A stretch of DNA of 64,000 bases from the NCBI GenBank assembly GCA_037074765.1, contig JBAMDO010000043.1, forward strand, positions 293,501 through 357,500, given 5' to 3'. Of this stretch, positions 46,233 to 62,558 are shown piece after piece; position 1 is the first letter of the stretch; each line of letters opens with the position of its first letter. Both the position numbers and the translations under genes were made by a program. Below the pieces are notes generated by a model. That model ran no database searches. It was not told the DNA's origin and saw only the letters and a program-made list of their open reading frames with translations. The DNA comes from Mansonella perstans (lineage: Eukaryota; Nematoda; Chromadorea; Rhabditida; Onchocercidae).

Positions 46233-48969
46233 GCTGAAATCAGCACTACACTACAACCTTCTGAATTTTTAAAGCTAAAAAAAGAAAAAACTCATACCAC
46301 ACCAAACACTTCCACTTCCCAAGCAGTTACTTTGCAGCACTTCCATGTTCCTTCACAGATTTATTCCTTATCAGTTACTGTGTCGCTGATGTTTTCTTCA
46401 GCATTTCATAACCGAAAACTAATTTTTATATCATTATAAATTTGGTATAACAAAACTATCCTACATCCGCTAACACCAATTCGTTTAAAGTATTTGAAAA
46501 CAAACGTATTAATTCTGCGCGCTGCTCATTTGTTTTCACCGCATCACCCAGAAGCCAAACTACAAATGGACGTATATTTTCTCCTGCTTCATTGACTTGG
46601 CTGGAAAAGAACTATCTTACAGAAGATTAATTTTGACAAACTGAAAAACGATGACAATAAAAGCTAGCAAGTAAATCTACCTACTATAATGAGAAGTAAA
46701 ATTAACATAGAGTAAAAATTAGGTTAAGAAATTTTATCAATATGACTTCCATATGCAGTTTTTGAAGACTTTTTTATTCATTGCTTACACATCATCATTA
46801 TCTATCGCTCACTATTGCAGTTACTAAAAAATCACTTAATTTGTACTCGAATTCGTACAGCTGATTTTAACAATTCTACATCAAAATTTTACAATGAAAA
46901 AAAACGGTCGACGATGTAGCCTAAAACTTAACATATCGGTTTTACGAAGTGATGGCAAAATGAATAAGGAAAGAACATAATAATGCCACGACTTGTAATT
47001 CCCACCTGATAGTAAAAGAAAGGAATGCTAACGAAATGAAACTAGGCAACAAAAGTGGAATTACAAATCAGTGGAAACAGGAAAAAAAGCAAAAATATCA
47101 CGAAAAACAGGAAAAGAATATGAATACGAAATGAAGTCCAAAAAAGAAAAAGAGAAAAAGAGATTTCATCAGAAAGCGATTAAAAAAACTCACTTAGGCA
47201 ACCACTTTTCAAATTCAGAGTACCAATTCTGTATCGTATTTACAGGCACAATGATCAGTATTTTTTTTGCATTAGTCGTACGAACAAAAATGTCCATAAA
47301 TGCAATTATCTGAAAAATTACCTGCCTGTTACAGTATTCTTCAAAAAATTTTTCCCAGGTGAAAAAAATTACCTGAATCGTTTTTCCCAACCCCATTGCG
47401 TGCGCTAAAATACAACCAAAACCAGGTGATTTCTCATAATCTTTCACACTTTCGATGATATTGCCGTACCTGTAATTCATGTTTGAGATGAATGAAAGAA
47501 CACACGGATATATCTATCGAGTTAAATCAAAACTATCCGTTTATATTTCTATCCAGCTTTTTAATAAAACAATAAGACCTTTGTATTTCTCATTCTTTGT
47601 AACTATTAGAAGGCTGGGGATGAAGACGTCCTTTTCTATGATAAATGTGATAAAAAATTTCAATGAAATAAAGAGGTAAAGAACTAACATGAATCGTATG
47701 CCGCCTAGCTGATGCGGCTGAAGCACATCATTGAGATGGAAAGGAACATAGACATCGGGTTCACCTGATACCTTTCCAGGATTCACCAGCAGTCGATCTC
47801 CCATGAACTTCATACTTTCAAGTTCCTCCTCTGTAAGCAACTTTTTACGCAGTCTTTCACGCTCAACACGATGCAGCTCATCGGTCACATCTTCATGCAG
47901 TACCTGAACCTTTCCAATGAATTCTTTTAAAGCAGTAAATCAACAATTCAACAAGAAAAAAAAAGCGATTAGCAAAACACACCCTGTATAACGGTGACTG
48001 TTGCTGCAGTGGCAGTGGCTGAATTAGATCTGAAAAGCTTCCATCAGAGAAAACTCCGGTGATGATGTGTTTGGAAAAAAATATGGAAACCTAGCAACAT
48101 GTCAGAACAAGCGTGAGAAAATTTCTATTATCGTTCCTTCGAAATAATTACCCCTACTTTTTCCTAAAACTCCATCATGGGGATGCAAATCATGATAACT
48201 TCGACCTCAACAACACCTGCTCGACATTATAATTTATAGAACAATGAGCTGACAGGAAAAAAATCCAAATAATATAGATTTCAGATAGGCAGGCTTCAGC
48301 CAATAAAAGATCTTATGCAAATTTTATTACGAAGCTTCAAGACAAACCAAGTGGACGACAGTCGACATAGGAATCCTCATCACTACTTAGTTCTATTATA
48401 TCATCGTCCACACAAGATGTAGAAGGCTTCACATCGGGCACAGATGACGTCTTCAGACATTTGGATACTGGCTCCAATTTCACATATGGATGTTCACCGG
48501 CATTCAATTTTCCTTCGCACTGCGCTTCTACTAAATCACCGACTTCCGATTCATATATTTTTGACAAACGTTCTAGCCGTTCTCTTTCTCGCTTTTGCGC
48601 TTCAGCTGCATCAGAAGACACCTTTATTTCATCGAAATCTGTCCTGAAATATAAAAAGCATGATGAATATGTTCCATTTTTTAAATAATTATAATACTCA
48701 AACGATTAGAGACCGATCATTAAAAAATTGCAACCATTACTTCAAACGCATGAGATTGCCTTAAATTATGAGAACTATGAAGTAGGTTCGAGCAAAAATA
48801 ATGTAAAAATGTAAAACCTGATATGCTTTCTTTTATTTGAACGAGTTTGGGTAGGTAAAGTTAGGGAAATAAGTTCATCGGCACAGTTATTTTGACTCAC
48901 TGAATTTATTGGTTTCTCATTTTTGATTAGTTCTATTTCAAGCTCCGCTTTTAATCCATTTTCTTCCAT
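41674..48969 (-). CDS. SNF2-family chromatin-remodelling ATPase, RAD54L2/ARIP4 type
   Basis: DNA-dependent SNF2 ATPase of the Rad54/ATRX branch; ARIP4 is a nuclear, SUMO-linked coregulator in mammals. Exons (minus): 48969-48818, 48643-48348, 48029-47983, 47903-47689, 47469-47373, 47309-47194, 46600-46465, 46183-45985, 45909-45795, 45382-45155, 45075-44895, 44770-44647, 44573-44364, 44232-44087, 43949-43831, 43729-43623, 43512-43394, 43235-43055, 42986-42913, 42755-42651, 42549-42341, 42267-42125, 42023-41868, 41744-41674; about 1181 aa. Motifs: [12 protein letters not shown]-binding [16 protein letters not shown] (motif II), [64 protein letters not shown]. The match is closer to ARIP4 than to ATRX ([17 protein letters not shown]). 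The tail [10 protein letters not shown] resembles a SUMO-interacting motif. The last two exons are less sure; without the final splice the stop is at 41854. Confidence 0.93.
46199..46230 (-). repeat. Poly(T) run before an odd splice acceptor in ARIP4
   Basis: On the gene strand about 32 T precede GTGGGGAGAGTTAG, after which the exon at 46183 starts. Only this AG gives an open frame. Most acceptors in this window have T directly before the AG. Confidence 0.7.
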
Positions 48970-49490
48970 TCGCACCTGCAATATTTGTTTACGGGAAATT
49001 AAACTTTCTGATCTCTTCAAAAATCAACTTTATTGCATCGTTCATCTTTCTAAAACTTTAGAAAACTTTCATTTCATATAGGAATCTTCATGCAAAGATA
49101 AATTTACCAGTCATATTTGATACAATGAAACAGACATAAATCCTCCCTCCCACCTCTTACCCATCTTTCACCATTCCATTATGCGCACGTAATTTCGAAA
49201 ACTTACCATCCTTTTTGTCGTATAATCACCGTATAAAGGATCCTTTCTAAAGATCTGTGTGGGAATTGCAGCAGAATTGTTTTGTTGTTATGCAGTGATC
49301 GATGATTTCGTTGTTGATTAGAAATGTTATGTAGCGATTGCCCGGAAAATGATAAAGTATACGATATACTAAGAGGATAGAAGGTAGCATGTATGCAAAT
49401 ATCTGATCGGAATTGTTAGGTTGAAGGAATTGTCTGATGATTGCTGAATTTGTTCATCTTTACTCCAAAATTAATCTTGTTTGCAGCGAC
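48970..49490. promoter_or_regulatory. Shared promoter region of divergent ARIP4 and KAT2 genes
   Basis: The two ATGs face away from each other across about 0.5 kb. Each has an acceptor-like AG close by: TATTGCAG then GTGCGA and ATG on the minus strand (AG at 48977-48976), and TTGTTTGCAG then CGAC and ATG on the plus strand (AG at 49485-49486). Both are likely spliced-leader sites. No individual promoter element could be named. Confidence 0.6.
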
Positions 49491-53692
<4,202 letters not shown>

Positions 53693-56600
53693 AAACTGTT
53701 ATTCATTTGTTTCCTTTTTTTTCTTACCCAGCGATATTTTCTGTTGACTACTTATGTTTCGGAATTTTTTTTTCATGTTTTATAACGTTGTCAGCAGTGT
53801 CGACTGCAGTTTAATTAATATTATTAAAGATTATGGTGCAAAACTCAGCTTCTAACTTCTGTCTGGGATATTTGTAGGGTCTGGAAAATTAGCTAGATGA
53901 TGGATAAGACGCTCATCATAATAGTTGTAATTTAAGAAGCTGAGACCACTTAAATATCGCAATTATTTATTTTATTTGGAGATGTTTATAAAATTGTCTT
54001 TTATTCCTGTAAAAATCTGGTTGCTTTATATTTATCCTTTGAAACAATGTTAGCGCAATCAAAGGATGAATTAACAACTGTTTGCTTGTTGTGCGAAGTT
54101 TTTAGTAATTTTTGCTATTTATGCTTTAGTTGTTTAACATAGATATTAAGTTTTTGATGAGCGATTTGTTTACTTAAATGTGTTTTTTAGGCACTTCTGT
54201 GTGAACTCAGTGCTGAATGAAATGAAGAGATGCGTTGACTCAGTTTGCGTTACCAGAAGCGACTAGTTGTTGAGTAAACTTGTTTGACTTAAATTTCGGA
54301 GGTGAACTCATAGTTATTCCTGTTTCGACTGGCATCACAAAATTTAATGTTATCGCACGAATTCTTTCTTTCATTTGCAGCTCTGAAATTATATTTGCCC
54401 TTCCAGTGAGAAAAAATTAATACCTCTTCTGTAGAACGTACTCCACGTCTGTGTTCATCAGTCGTTGATCGATACGAAATATGAAATGGTGATCTCATTG
54501 TATGTTATTTATTTACATTATTGTTTTTTTTTTTTCATCGTATATTATTTAAATTATTTTTTTTTATGTTTTTATAGTATTTATTTACATTATTGTTTTT
54601 ATATTTTTATAGTATTTTCGTTTTGTGGTGTCATGTATTGCTCTCTTTGGTTTCTTATTGTTACCTCTCTCGACAATATTTGTCATTATTGCTTTGACAG
54701 CAATTTTCTTCCTGATTTCCTTTCATTTTCCAAAGGTGATTTCTCTATTTCCCTATCGTGGCAGCAAAATGCAGTTTTATTTGAAGGATTTCGAAAATCT
54801 GGACGGTCTTTTTCAAAACTTTTTCTTCTTGGTTCTATTGAAGAAGACAGTTAGCTTGACATAAAACTACCTCTCTATTGATACTCTTACAACAGCAAAT
54901 CATTTCATTTTGTGGAAAGAAAATAAGTTGTTTTTTTCCTTTTTTTTTGATGCGAACAGTTGAGATATGAGCAACGAAAGGTAATTATTACCACTCATGT
55001 TTGCTCTTATACTTATATTTTCATTCCTGCTGAAAGCAGTGTATATCCCAAATAAGGAAGAAAGTAGTTCGTTAATAGGACCTTATCAAACAAACCAGCT
55101 AGCGAAATCGCTATAGTAGGAAAACGGTTGGTTAATGAGGTTTATTAAGCATAGATATACGTTACATTAGTGCAGTATAATGCCTTTTAACTGAGTGTTA
55201 CCTCACGCTGTTGCATGGTGGTAATCAGAGCATTTTTTTTCCGTTGATGACTACTTTAATAATGATTTAGAAACTTCTTACTACTTTTTCGTCAAATTAA
55301 GTTTACAGTACTAATTAACTCAGGAGCTTAAGGACTGCGTTTGCATAGCAGTTAAATCGGGAACTAAGTTTAATTGAGTGTATGCTGATGACAGGACAGA
55401 GAAGGAGAAGATGTGAAATGGGGAAAAAAAGTGGCAGGAATTGGCAAAGATTATCAAGCTTTATTTAAAGCTTAATTATGTAAAAAAGTGTTAATATCAA
55501 ACGCACTAGGGCAGTCCAAAAGTGCCTAATGCAGTAGTCCTAATAAAACTGCAGCTTGATGCATGGCCAATGCACATTTCATACCAAATTTATTTTGCAA
55601 CAGGCACATATATTCGAAAGTGTCCATTGTTTAAATAACACAATTATCAAATATAAATAACAAAGATAACAGACAGATATGCCATACACACAATTACAAT
55701 AATGTCAACGGCATAAGATTTATTAACTTGTTTTCAAAAATTAGATTCCTTAGCAGAGTATCGACTCTAAATGAATTAAAAGTACGATCATTTTAGCTAA
55801 ATTTTAATAATTAACGAAAAATGGGCGATTTGATTATGCTCTGCAACATCGCACCCGAATTGTAAGTTCGGGTGCGTGACATCTACTCATACTTAAATTT
55901 TTTTATAAGGAAACATTTAATAAGGTTATTAGGATTTTTCGTTGTCTTATCTTGGGAGTAATTTCAATGGCATATTCTTTCGCGTATTTTATCTCTGAAA
56001 CACCGGCATTGATTTACTGTTTTATATATGTAAACTTCTATTGGAAGTGAAATGTTCCATTACTAAAGTTTCTGTAATCTATAAGAAATATGAAGGAAAA
56101 TAAAATTTTCCAGTCTTAGAAATGAATTTATTAAGCTACAATCTTAATGTATACATAATTCAAGACTTTTGATAATTGTAATAAAGCATTCAGTGAAAAA
56201 TCCCATTAAATATCAAAATTTTATTTGAGTATATAATTAGATGACGCGCGACTAATTTACATTTGAAAGTTCTCGTGTCCACAATATTTCATGTTTGCAA
56301 GTTTGCTCGTCGGAAATCTTAAAACCTCATTCTCATTATTATTAAATTATGTGTACTTTTGCAATTCATTTGTGAAATCTTCGATAATCATGTATTTACT
56401 TGACTTTGACATGATTTACAGAACTCAAAAGTTATCCGGGATAGAATTACGCTGCGAACTTGGCTTCTATAAGAAATATAGTTAAAATCATATTTAGGTT
56501 ATAAAAAATACATTTCAGCAGTAAAGAAAGTACATTATGGTAATGCATGCAAGAGTATTTGTAATGCGACAATCGTGGCACTTATCTTTTTTGGCGACAA

Positions 56601-58385
56601 ATATAATTCTCAAATAGGATTTTATATTTTCACTTCATGGCATGATTTTTAAAACATGCTTTAATTTTTTATAGTATGGGATCTTTCTCTTCTTTCACAA
56701 AAAAGTATTGCTTGAAAAGTAGTTTGTTCCATTACTAATGAATCCTATAAAAAAGCTCAATTAACTCAGTGATCTGTCAGAAATTTTTACTTGTCATCTC
56801 TCACAAATCAAAACTTTCATATGATGCCAATTAGGAAGTCATTCCTACAGATTTTATCTTGTCCTTCTACTGTGAATTTTCTGGTTAGATCATATATACT
56901 GAAAAAAAAAATATAATTATTAGGTGAACAAAGTGGTGCTGTATACTTTGTTGGAAATGCAGTGGAATAATAGTCTTAATGTAGCCTTTAGCTATGATCA
57001 GCTATGGCCACTAAACATTTAAATATTTTTTTTTTGCATTTTTTTCAAACATACTACTGAGGTTATTGGCAAATTAATACTATTTTCCTATTTGCAAATT
57101 TGCAATTTTGCCAAAAATTGAGGAAGATAATATAATATTGAGTTTTGGAATTCAAGATGGAAATCATATTTCCTCTTTTTTATTGTATCCTTGTTCTATT
57201 TTATGGCAGCTGCAATTGGATTACTTTTAGAAATAAGATTAGAATCATTCGATGAACTGTAGACGCAAAAATGTCCTGGCATTTTGGCTGGTCAACCAGA
57301 ATTATTTGAAAAGTGTATAATTTATATTTTTTAAGATTTGTAGGTGAAGCGATGAATCACATCGTTATTTCACAATGAGTACGAATCACAATCAGCTTAG
57401 GTATTATTACATCACTCCTAAAACTAATTTTTATTAAAAACTGTTGCAGTGACTAAATGTCTTATACTTGCATAACCAAACGCAAATATGCAAACAACAT
57501 GAATCAATAGGTTTCAGGTGACACTGTGAAATATCGTTCAAATGCAGTCTTTGTAAATAGTTTCACAGATCTGTAGACTATTTAGTGCTTCGAGTGACTC
57601 ATTTTTCCGTGTCTGAAAAATGAGATGACCAAAAATCAGTCAGATTTTGAGCTGTCAATCTGATGCATGCAAAATCACTCACTGTCAACTTTGATTTCTG
57701 GTTTTTTTTCCAATTTTCGCACTGTAAAAAGATGCTGATAAGCTTTTAATGAAACCTTTAAGAATACCACAAAGCTGAATACAGAAATATGGAAAGAAAG
57801 GCTTCGCTGCAGCCTCCCCAACAAGACAAACTATCAAGTAAGATTGTTTTAAGGGATATACAAATATATCACTTAATCATATTTTGCAATGCTGTATGAA
57901 TCTCAAAAAATTTCAATAAAATATGCAACAAATGATGAGAAATTCAACGATATATGTTAGTTACAAATAAAAGAAATTCTAATCCCTGTGAAGCAAAATT
58001 ATGAATTGCTCGACAGTTCCTGAGATTTGCTTGAGCATACAAATTAAGGATCATACGCACTAGAATATACGTTCTTTTCAAAAAGGATCTTAAATTTCAG
58101 CACGATGAAATTTTGGACTGATCCAAAATGTAACCGATTTAAGCAAAACTTTACTTTAATGCATAATAGAAACTTAATTTTATAACATTATCGAAATCTA
58201 CCAAACAATTAAACTTATTGCTATCACGAGGAAGTTCTAATGACGTTTGCTTACAATGTGCAAATAAATATAAAAACTTCAATGAAAGCAATTATTTGCT
58301 ATAGGGTTCCTCGCTTCGAATTCCGTAAATTATATGTTTCTTGCTTAATCAAAGCACATATCTGTAGAAATGAACGAACAGGAAG
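53693..58385. other. Intergenic space between convergent KAT2 and CDF genes
   Basis: No gene is recognised in this 4.7 kb. A T-rich block (54505-54620) with an internal repeat of TATTTATTTACATTATTG gives a spurious 130-residue frame of F, Y, I and L (54465-54854). A compact hairpin is listed separately. Confidence 0.55.
55850..55876. repeat. GC-rich 10-bp perfect inverted repeat
   Basis: CGCACCCGAA and TTCGGGTGCG flank a 7-nt loop. In AT-rich intergenic DNA this is a conspicuous stable stem-loop. It lies 2.2 kb past the KAT2 stop codon; its role is unknown. Confidence 0.85.
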
Positions 58386-60536
58386 TTAGTCAGCCCAGTC
58401 ACCATCACAACGGTAATCACCGTGTACAAAAGCTCGTTCAACAAATGGTAAAATCGAGATTTTCTTTGTTAGTGATTCAATGATATCGTGAGTGATTTTG
58501 AGTGGTAAGTCATCATCCAGCACAATGTGTACTTCCACTGTGGCTAAGGAACCAGTGTGATAAACCATAACATGATCCAGGCATTTGATGTGTTCATCGT
58601 GTTCCACACAGATCCGAATGATGCGTGATAGATTCTCCTGATCACCACGTTTACCCACCATCATCGGAATATTGTCTACTGCATTAAAAAACCACGAACA
58701 GGCCACAAATGTACTGCAACAAGCTATTTGACATTATTATATAAAAGCCTAGATTTTCAAATACTGTCTCAAACAGTGATAAGCGTGATAGGAATGGAGA
58801 AGTGACTGCAAGCAAATCCACAAAAAAACGTATAAGGCAGAATTTGGAAAAGAATCAAAAAAAAGAATTATGTTCATAAAAGAATAATATTTTCACCAGA
58901 CGCAAATGGCTCCAATTGGGTCGGCATAAAGCCAGTATTTATCACCAACAAAAGCACTGATTAGTGCAACTACACTTGTTATAATATCATTTCGCTGATC
59001 CATCGCCAATGTCTGAAAATACTTTCATGAGTATTGTAAGTTATATCACTTACTTTATTAGCCACACAGATACAACTCTCGACAAGCTGCCGACAGATCT
59101 GATTCATTTTTCAAAAAATTAATTTTACTCCCAGTCCTTAAATTAAGTTAGAATATCTGTTTGACGAAGCAAAACGAACCCGTGAACCTGGTGTACCGTG
59201 TCTGTAGCAAAATATCATCAACAGTACTTTTATGGCACAAGCAGTAACTAAAATGCAAATCGTGGGTACATTTGCATTCGGATATATCTGTAAATGATAC
59301 TTTTTCAAACATTGTCAATATTTTAGAAACTCAGCTATCAGCTGACAAATCCAAGCAAACGAAAACTGAAGTACTGAAAAGAAGAAAATTTTGAAATAGA
59401 TACTGAAATTCATATTAACACTTTTTTACTGCCGCTTAATTGTTGAGCAAAGTTACAGGTTGCAGAGAAACTTGTTCTTTCTCGCATTTTCTCTCGAAAT
59501 TTATCGCTGCTTAAGAAATGAAGCATATCTCACATTCTTCTTGACAATGGATTCAACTGATTGAATAATCATCATAATGTTGGCGACACCCATAATGACG
59601 GAACAAATGAGGACAATGATAAGCTCTAAGCGTGCTCGTCCACGTGGATAGTTGAATGTATCCGTATTATTGATAGCCCAAGTGCTAATATAAATTAGTA
59701 CTCCACTAACACAGTCCACAACCGAATCGAGAAACGTGCTAAGTTAATCAGATTTCTTTTTATTTTCATTAAAAATTTTAACTTTCAAGAAGTAAAAAAG
59801 AGATTAGATGAGAAACAATATCACTGCAAAATTTCCAGAATTCCTAGAAAGATTCGGGATTACAGATACTTTGGAATTTTTTAAAAAATGCACCTCATAA
59901 TGGAAAGAGAACCGGATAATACTGAAGCAATGCCATTGGCAAACAACAAAATAATATTCACGATAAACGTTATTCCTGCCAAAATCCTATTTATATTTCG
60001 TTTTCGTTGCTCTTCGTCATTCGTAGCTTTGACCATATTTCCATACAAAAAATGTGTGAAAAGTTGTTCATCATGGCGATACAAGGATTGGAGACGTTCC
60101 TGATGTTCGTTATACTACAATTTCCGCAGATTAGTTTATGGATGAAATAACCACTTTTGAGTTCCAGTTATGGTAAATAACAGACTTTTGCTTAATTACT
60201 TATGTCAAAAATTCACATGTAAAAAAAAAAATGACAACAAATCTTTTTTGAAACATACATCAAAAGCTGAATTTATTCTGTATTCAGTTAGCAGAGGCAG
60301 CTGTATCATAAGACCGCTGATAAAATAATTAATAGTAATTAACGAAACAAAATCTCAAATTTGGAAGGAAATATAACCTTACGAAGAAGTCTTTCGTGCT
60401 GTCTTTTTTTCCAGAAGGAAACGTTAACTTGATAAGATTGATTTGTTACTGTATATTTAGCTGGGGATTCTCCCGAATAACTGCTAGTACTTCCATACTC
60501 GTTTCTAAGCAAGGTTTTCTTTTCCTCCTCACTCAT
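58386..60536 (-). CDS. Cation diffusion facilitator transporter, Mn-type
   Basis: Membrane exporter that moves divalent metal out of the cytosol, usually by proton exchange. Exons (minus): 60536-60378, 60114-59894, 59738-59534, 59287-59180, 59012-58897, 58713-58386; 378 aa. Seen: a soluble N-terminus; a membrane segment near NIILLFANGIASVLSGSLSI; a second with STFLDSVVD; NTDTFNYPRGRARLE; a third and fourth around IVLICSVIMGVANIM and TICILVTACAIKVLLMIF; a fifth starting TLAMDQRND; WLYADPIGAI; and the cytosolic C-terminal domain with YHTGSLATVEVHIVLDDDLPL and PFVERAFVHGDY. Both metal-site motifs are DxxxD (DSVVD and DQRND); zinc CDFs have a His at the first position. This, and the match to the plant MTP8-11 group, favours Mn2+ (inference). 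A CAG acceptor lies 15 nt before the ATG. The closest worm gene name is not known to me. Confidence 0.9.
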
Positions 60537-60551
60537 TTATCAAATAGTGAA

Positions 60552-60560
60552 CTGGAATTA
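60552..60560 (-). promoter_or_regulatory. Possible spliced-leader acceptor for the CDF gene
   Basis: On the minus strand TAATTCCAG is followed by a 15-nt leader and the ATG at 60536. Confidence 0.45.
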
Positions 60561-62558
60561 GCAGGTAAATCTTTTTTCTCAAAGTGAATGCAATGCTAAT
60601 TTTGAAGTTGGGGATTCAACATTTCTTCAAAACGTGATAACTATTCTCTAATTATGTTTGCGCAAAAATTGGCCATTACTTTCTTACGTTGAGCAGCAAA
60701 ATTCATTGGTCACAAACAGTTTTTGCTAAAGACATAATAGGGAAAAACTGCTTTTATATCCCAAAAGTAAGATTTCGATAGGAATATCAGGGTTGAATTT
60801 CCTGACCCAACAATAGTCAAATTAATAAATACCTGTAGAAAGCTAAATTACTGACGAATGATTTGTGGAAAATGAAAGAAAATGTCAGCTTGTGGTGACA
60901 GTTAAATAGATTGATAAGAATGTCGCCATAGTCACTGCTTCATCATTTTCTGTGATAATGCTCTAGCCTACTGAATGCTGTAGACATGAAGCACATGATA
61001 CATCGCTACGCGACTGTACAATCAGTACTCGTGAGAACAATCGATTTAGAAAATTAGTTCTTTAAAAAGAACAAACAGTATACCGACTACCTTCAGTCAA
61101 TACTGAATGGACTATTAATTGTTTCACCATAATAATGTTATCTCCTTCGGTTTAACTCTTCAAATGTTTCCTCTTTATAGCGTTAATTGCATTAATTTTA
61201 TCAGGTATAAATATAATGTGCTGAATGAAAACTACCAATTTGCTGAAACTCAAACAAATCTAAATGAATCAGGTCGCACAACAACTCCAAATGGATGATA
61301 TACATAAATAACTAGAGTTGAAAAAAATTCCCGAAAAAGTTCACTTATGTGCAAATTAGAGTGTGACAGAGAACCAAAATTGATTTCAGAAAGCGAAGGA
61401 CATTTCTGGAATTGTTAGTGGCATATAAGTTTATGGAACTACAAAAATTCATTAAAAAAAAGTCATGAAAAACGATCACGATGAAAGGCGGAAAAGTGAA
61501 AAGCAAGACGGAATAGAAGATCTTGCAACCCAGATCAATCTCTCTCTCTGTTTCTGAATTACAAATTTTCATCAAATCTGAAAAACCAATCGAATTTTAG
61601 ATTCACTGGATTTCATCAAAAATTAACAAATATAAAAACACCGGTTGTAAAATAAACAAAATTAAAAAATTAAAAAAAAAAATTTTTTTTAATTTGCAGG
61701 ACGGGGTGAAATGTCAGAAAAGTAATTCGTATTTCCTTTATTAATCTTGCATACATTCTACCAACTTTAACCTACATGTACTAAAAGAGGTGAATTTAAT
61801 CAAAAGTCTAGATGAATCAGTACAAGACGATACAAGATTTGGAATCATCGTATGCTGAACTGCATGCAAGTAATAATAGTGGTGATAATAATAAATAGTA
61901 ATAATAAAAGATAATACTATCAGGTGAGTGCAAAAACACCTAGTAAAATATCAAAAAATTTGAGGAAACATGTGTTAAGATCAAGACAGACAAAATGAAA
62001 AATAAGAGAGGAAAACTGTGCTAGGAACCGTATACGTTGAGTAAATGCTTCAGCTAATTTTCTTTGCTAAAAAAGATATGAGTAGTGAGATACTAAAATT
62101 TTAGCTTAAAATATCTAAAGATCATAAAAACAATAATACTGTTCTTCTTGAAATAAAATGTTCCAGCTAATTAAGAAATAGGTACAGCGAGATAAGAGCA
62201 TGAAAAAAGAAAACAACATCTATAAACGACAATTTGTAAATAAATAACCTAATCACATTCCGTTACTTCAATATTAAAAACCAGTGAGATAAAAACTATG
62301 AAAGGTCCACTTATACAAAAGTGAGATTTTCATGAAAGTGAATGGAGTCAAATACACTACTAACTACAAAACATAATATACAGTAATGCTTGGACCGATG
62401 GGACAATTAAACTATTTCGAAAGGCACTTTACAAACACCCTGTGATTTTAAATGGAACAGTGAATAATGAATGGCAATAAATGGCAAGAGCTGCTGGGGA
62501 ATCATCACTTATTCTCCATTTTAAAAGTAGCTGCAGAAATATTAATACAATATATAAA
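60561..62558. other. Intergenic DNA between the CDF 5' end and the ERp44 3' end
   Basis: No gene is recognised. The spacer holds a near-perfect A/T palindrome at about 61669-61695. The two minus-strand genes are about 2 kb apart, too far for a typical nematode operon spacing. Confidence 0.55.

Noticed and set aside
54465..54854. 130-residue hydrophobic frame that could pass for a membrane protein
   Set aside because: It lies over a T-rich block with an internal repeat, is read in two overlapping frames with similar composition, and has no family features.
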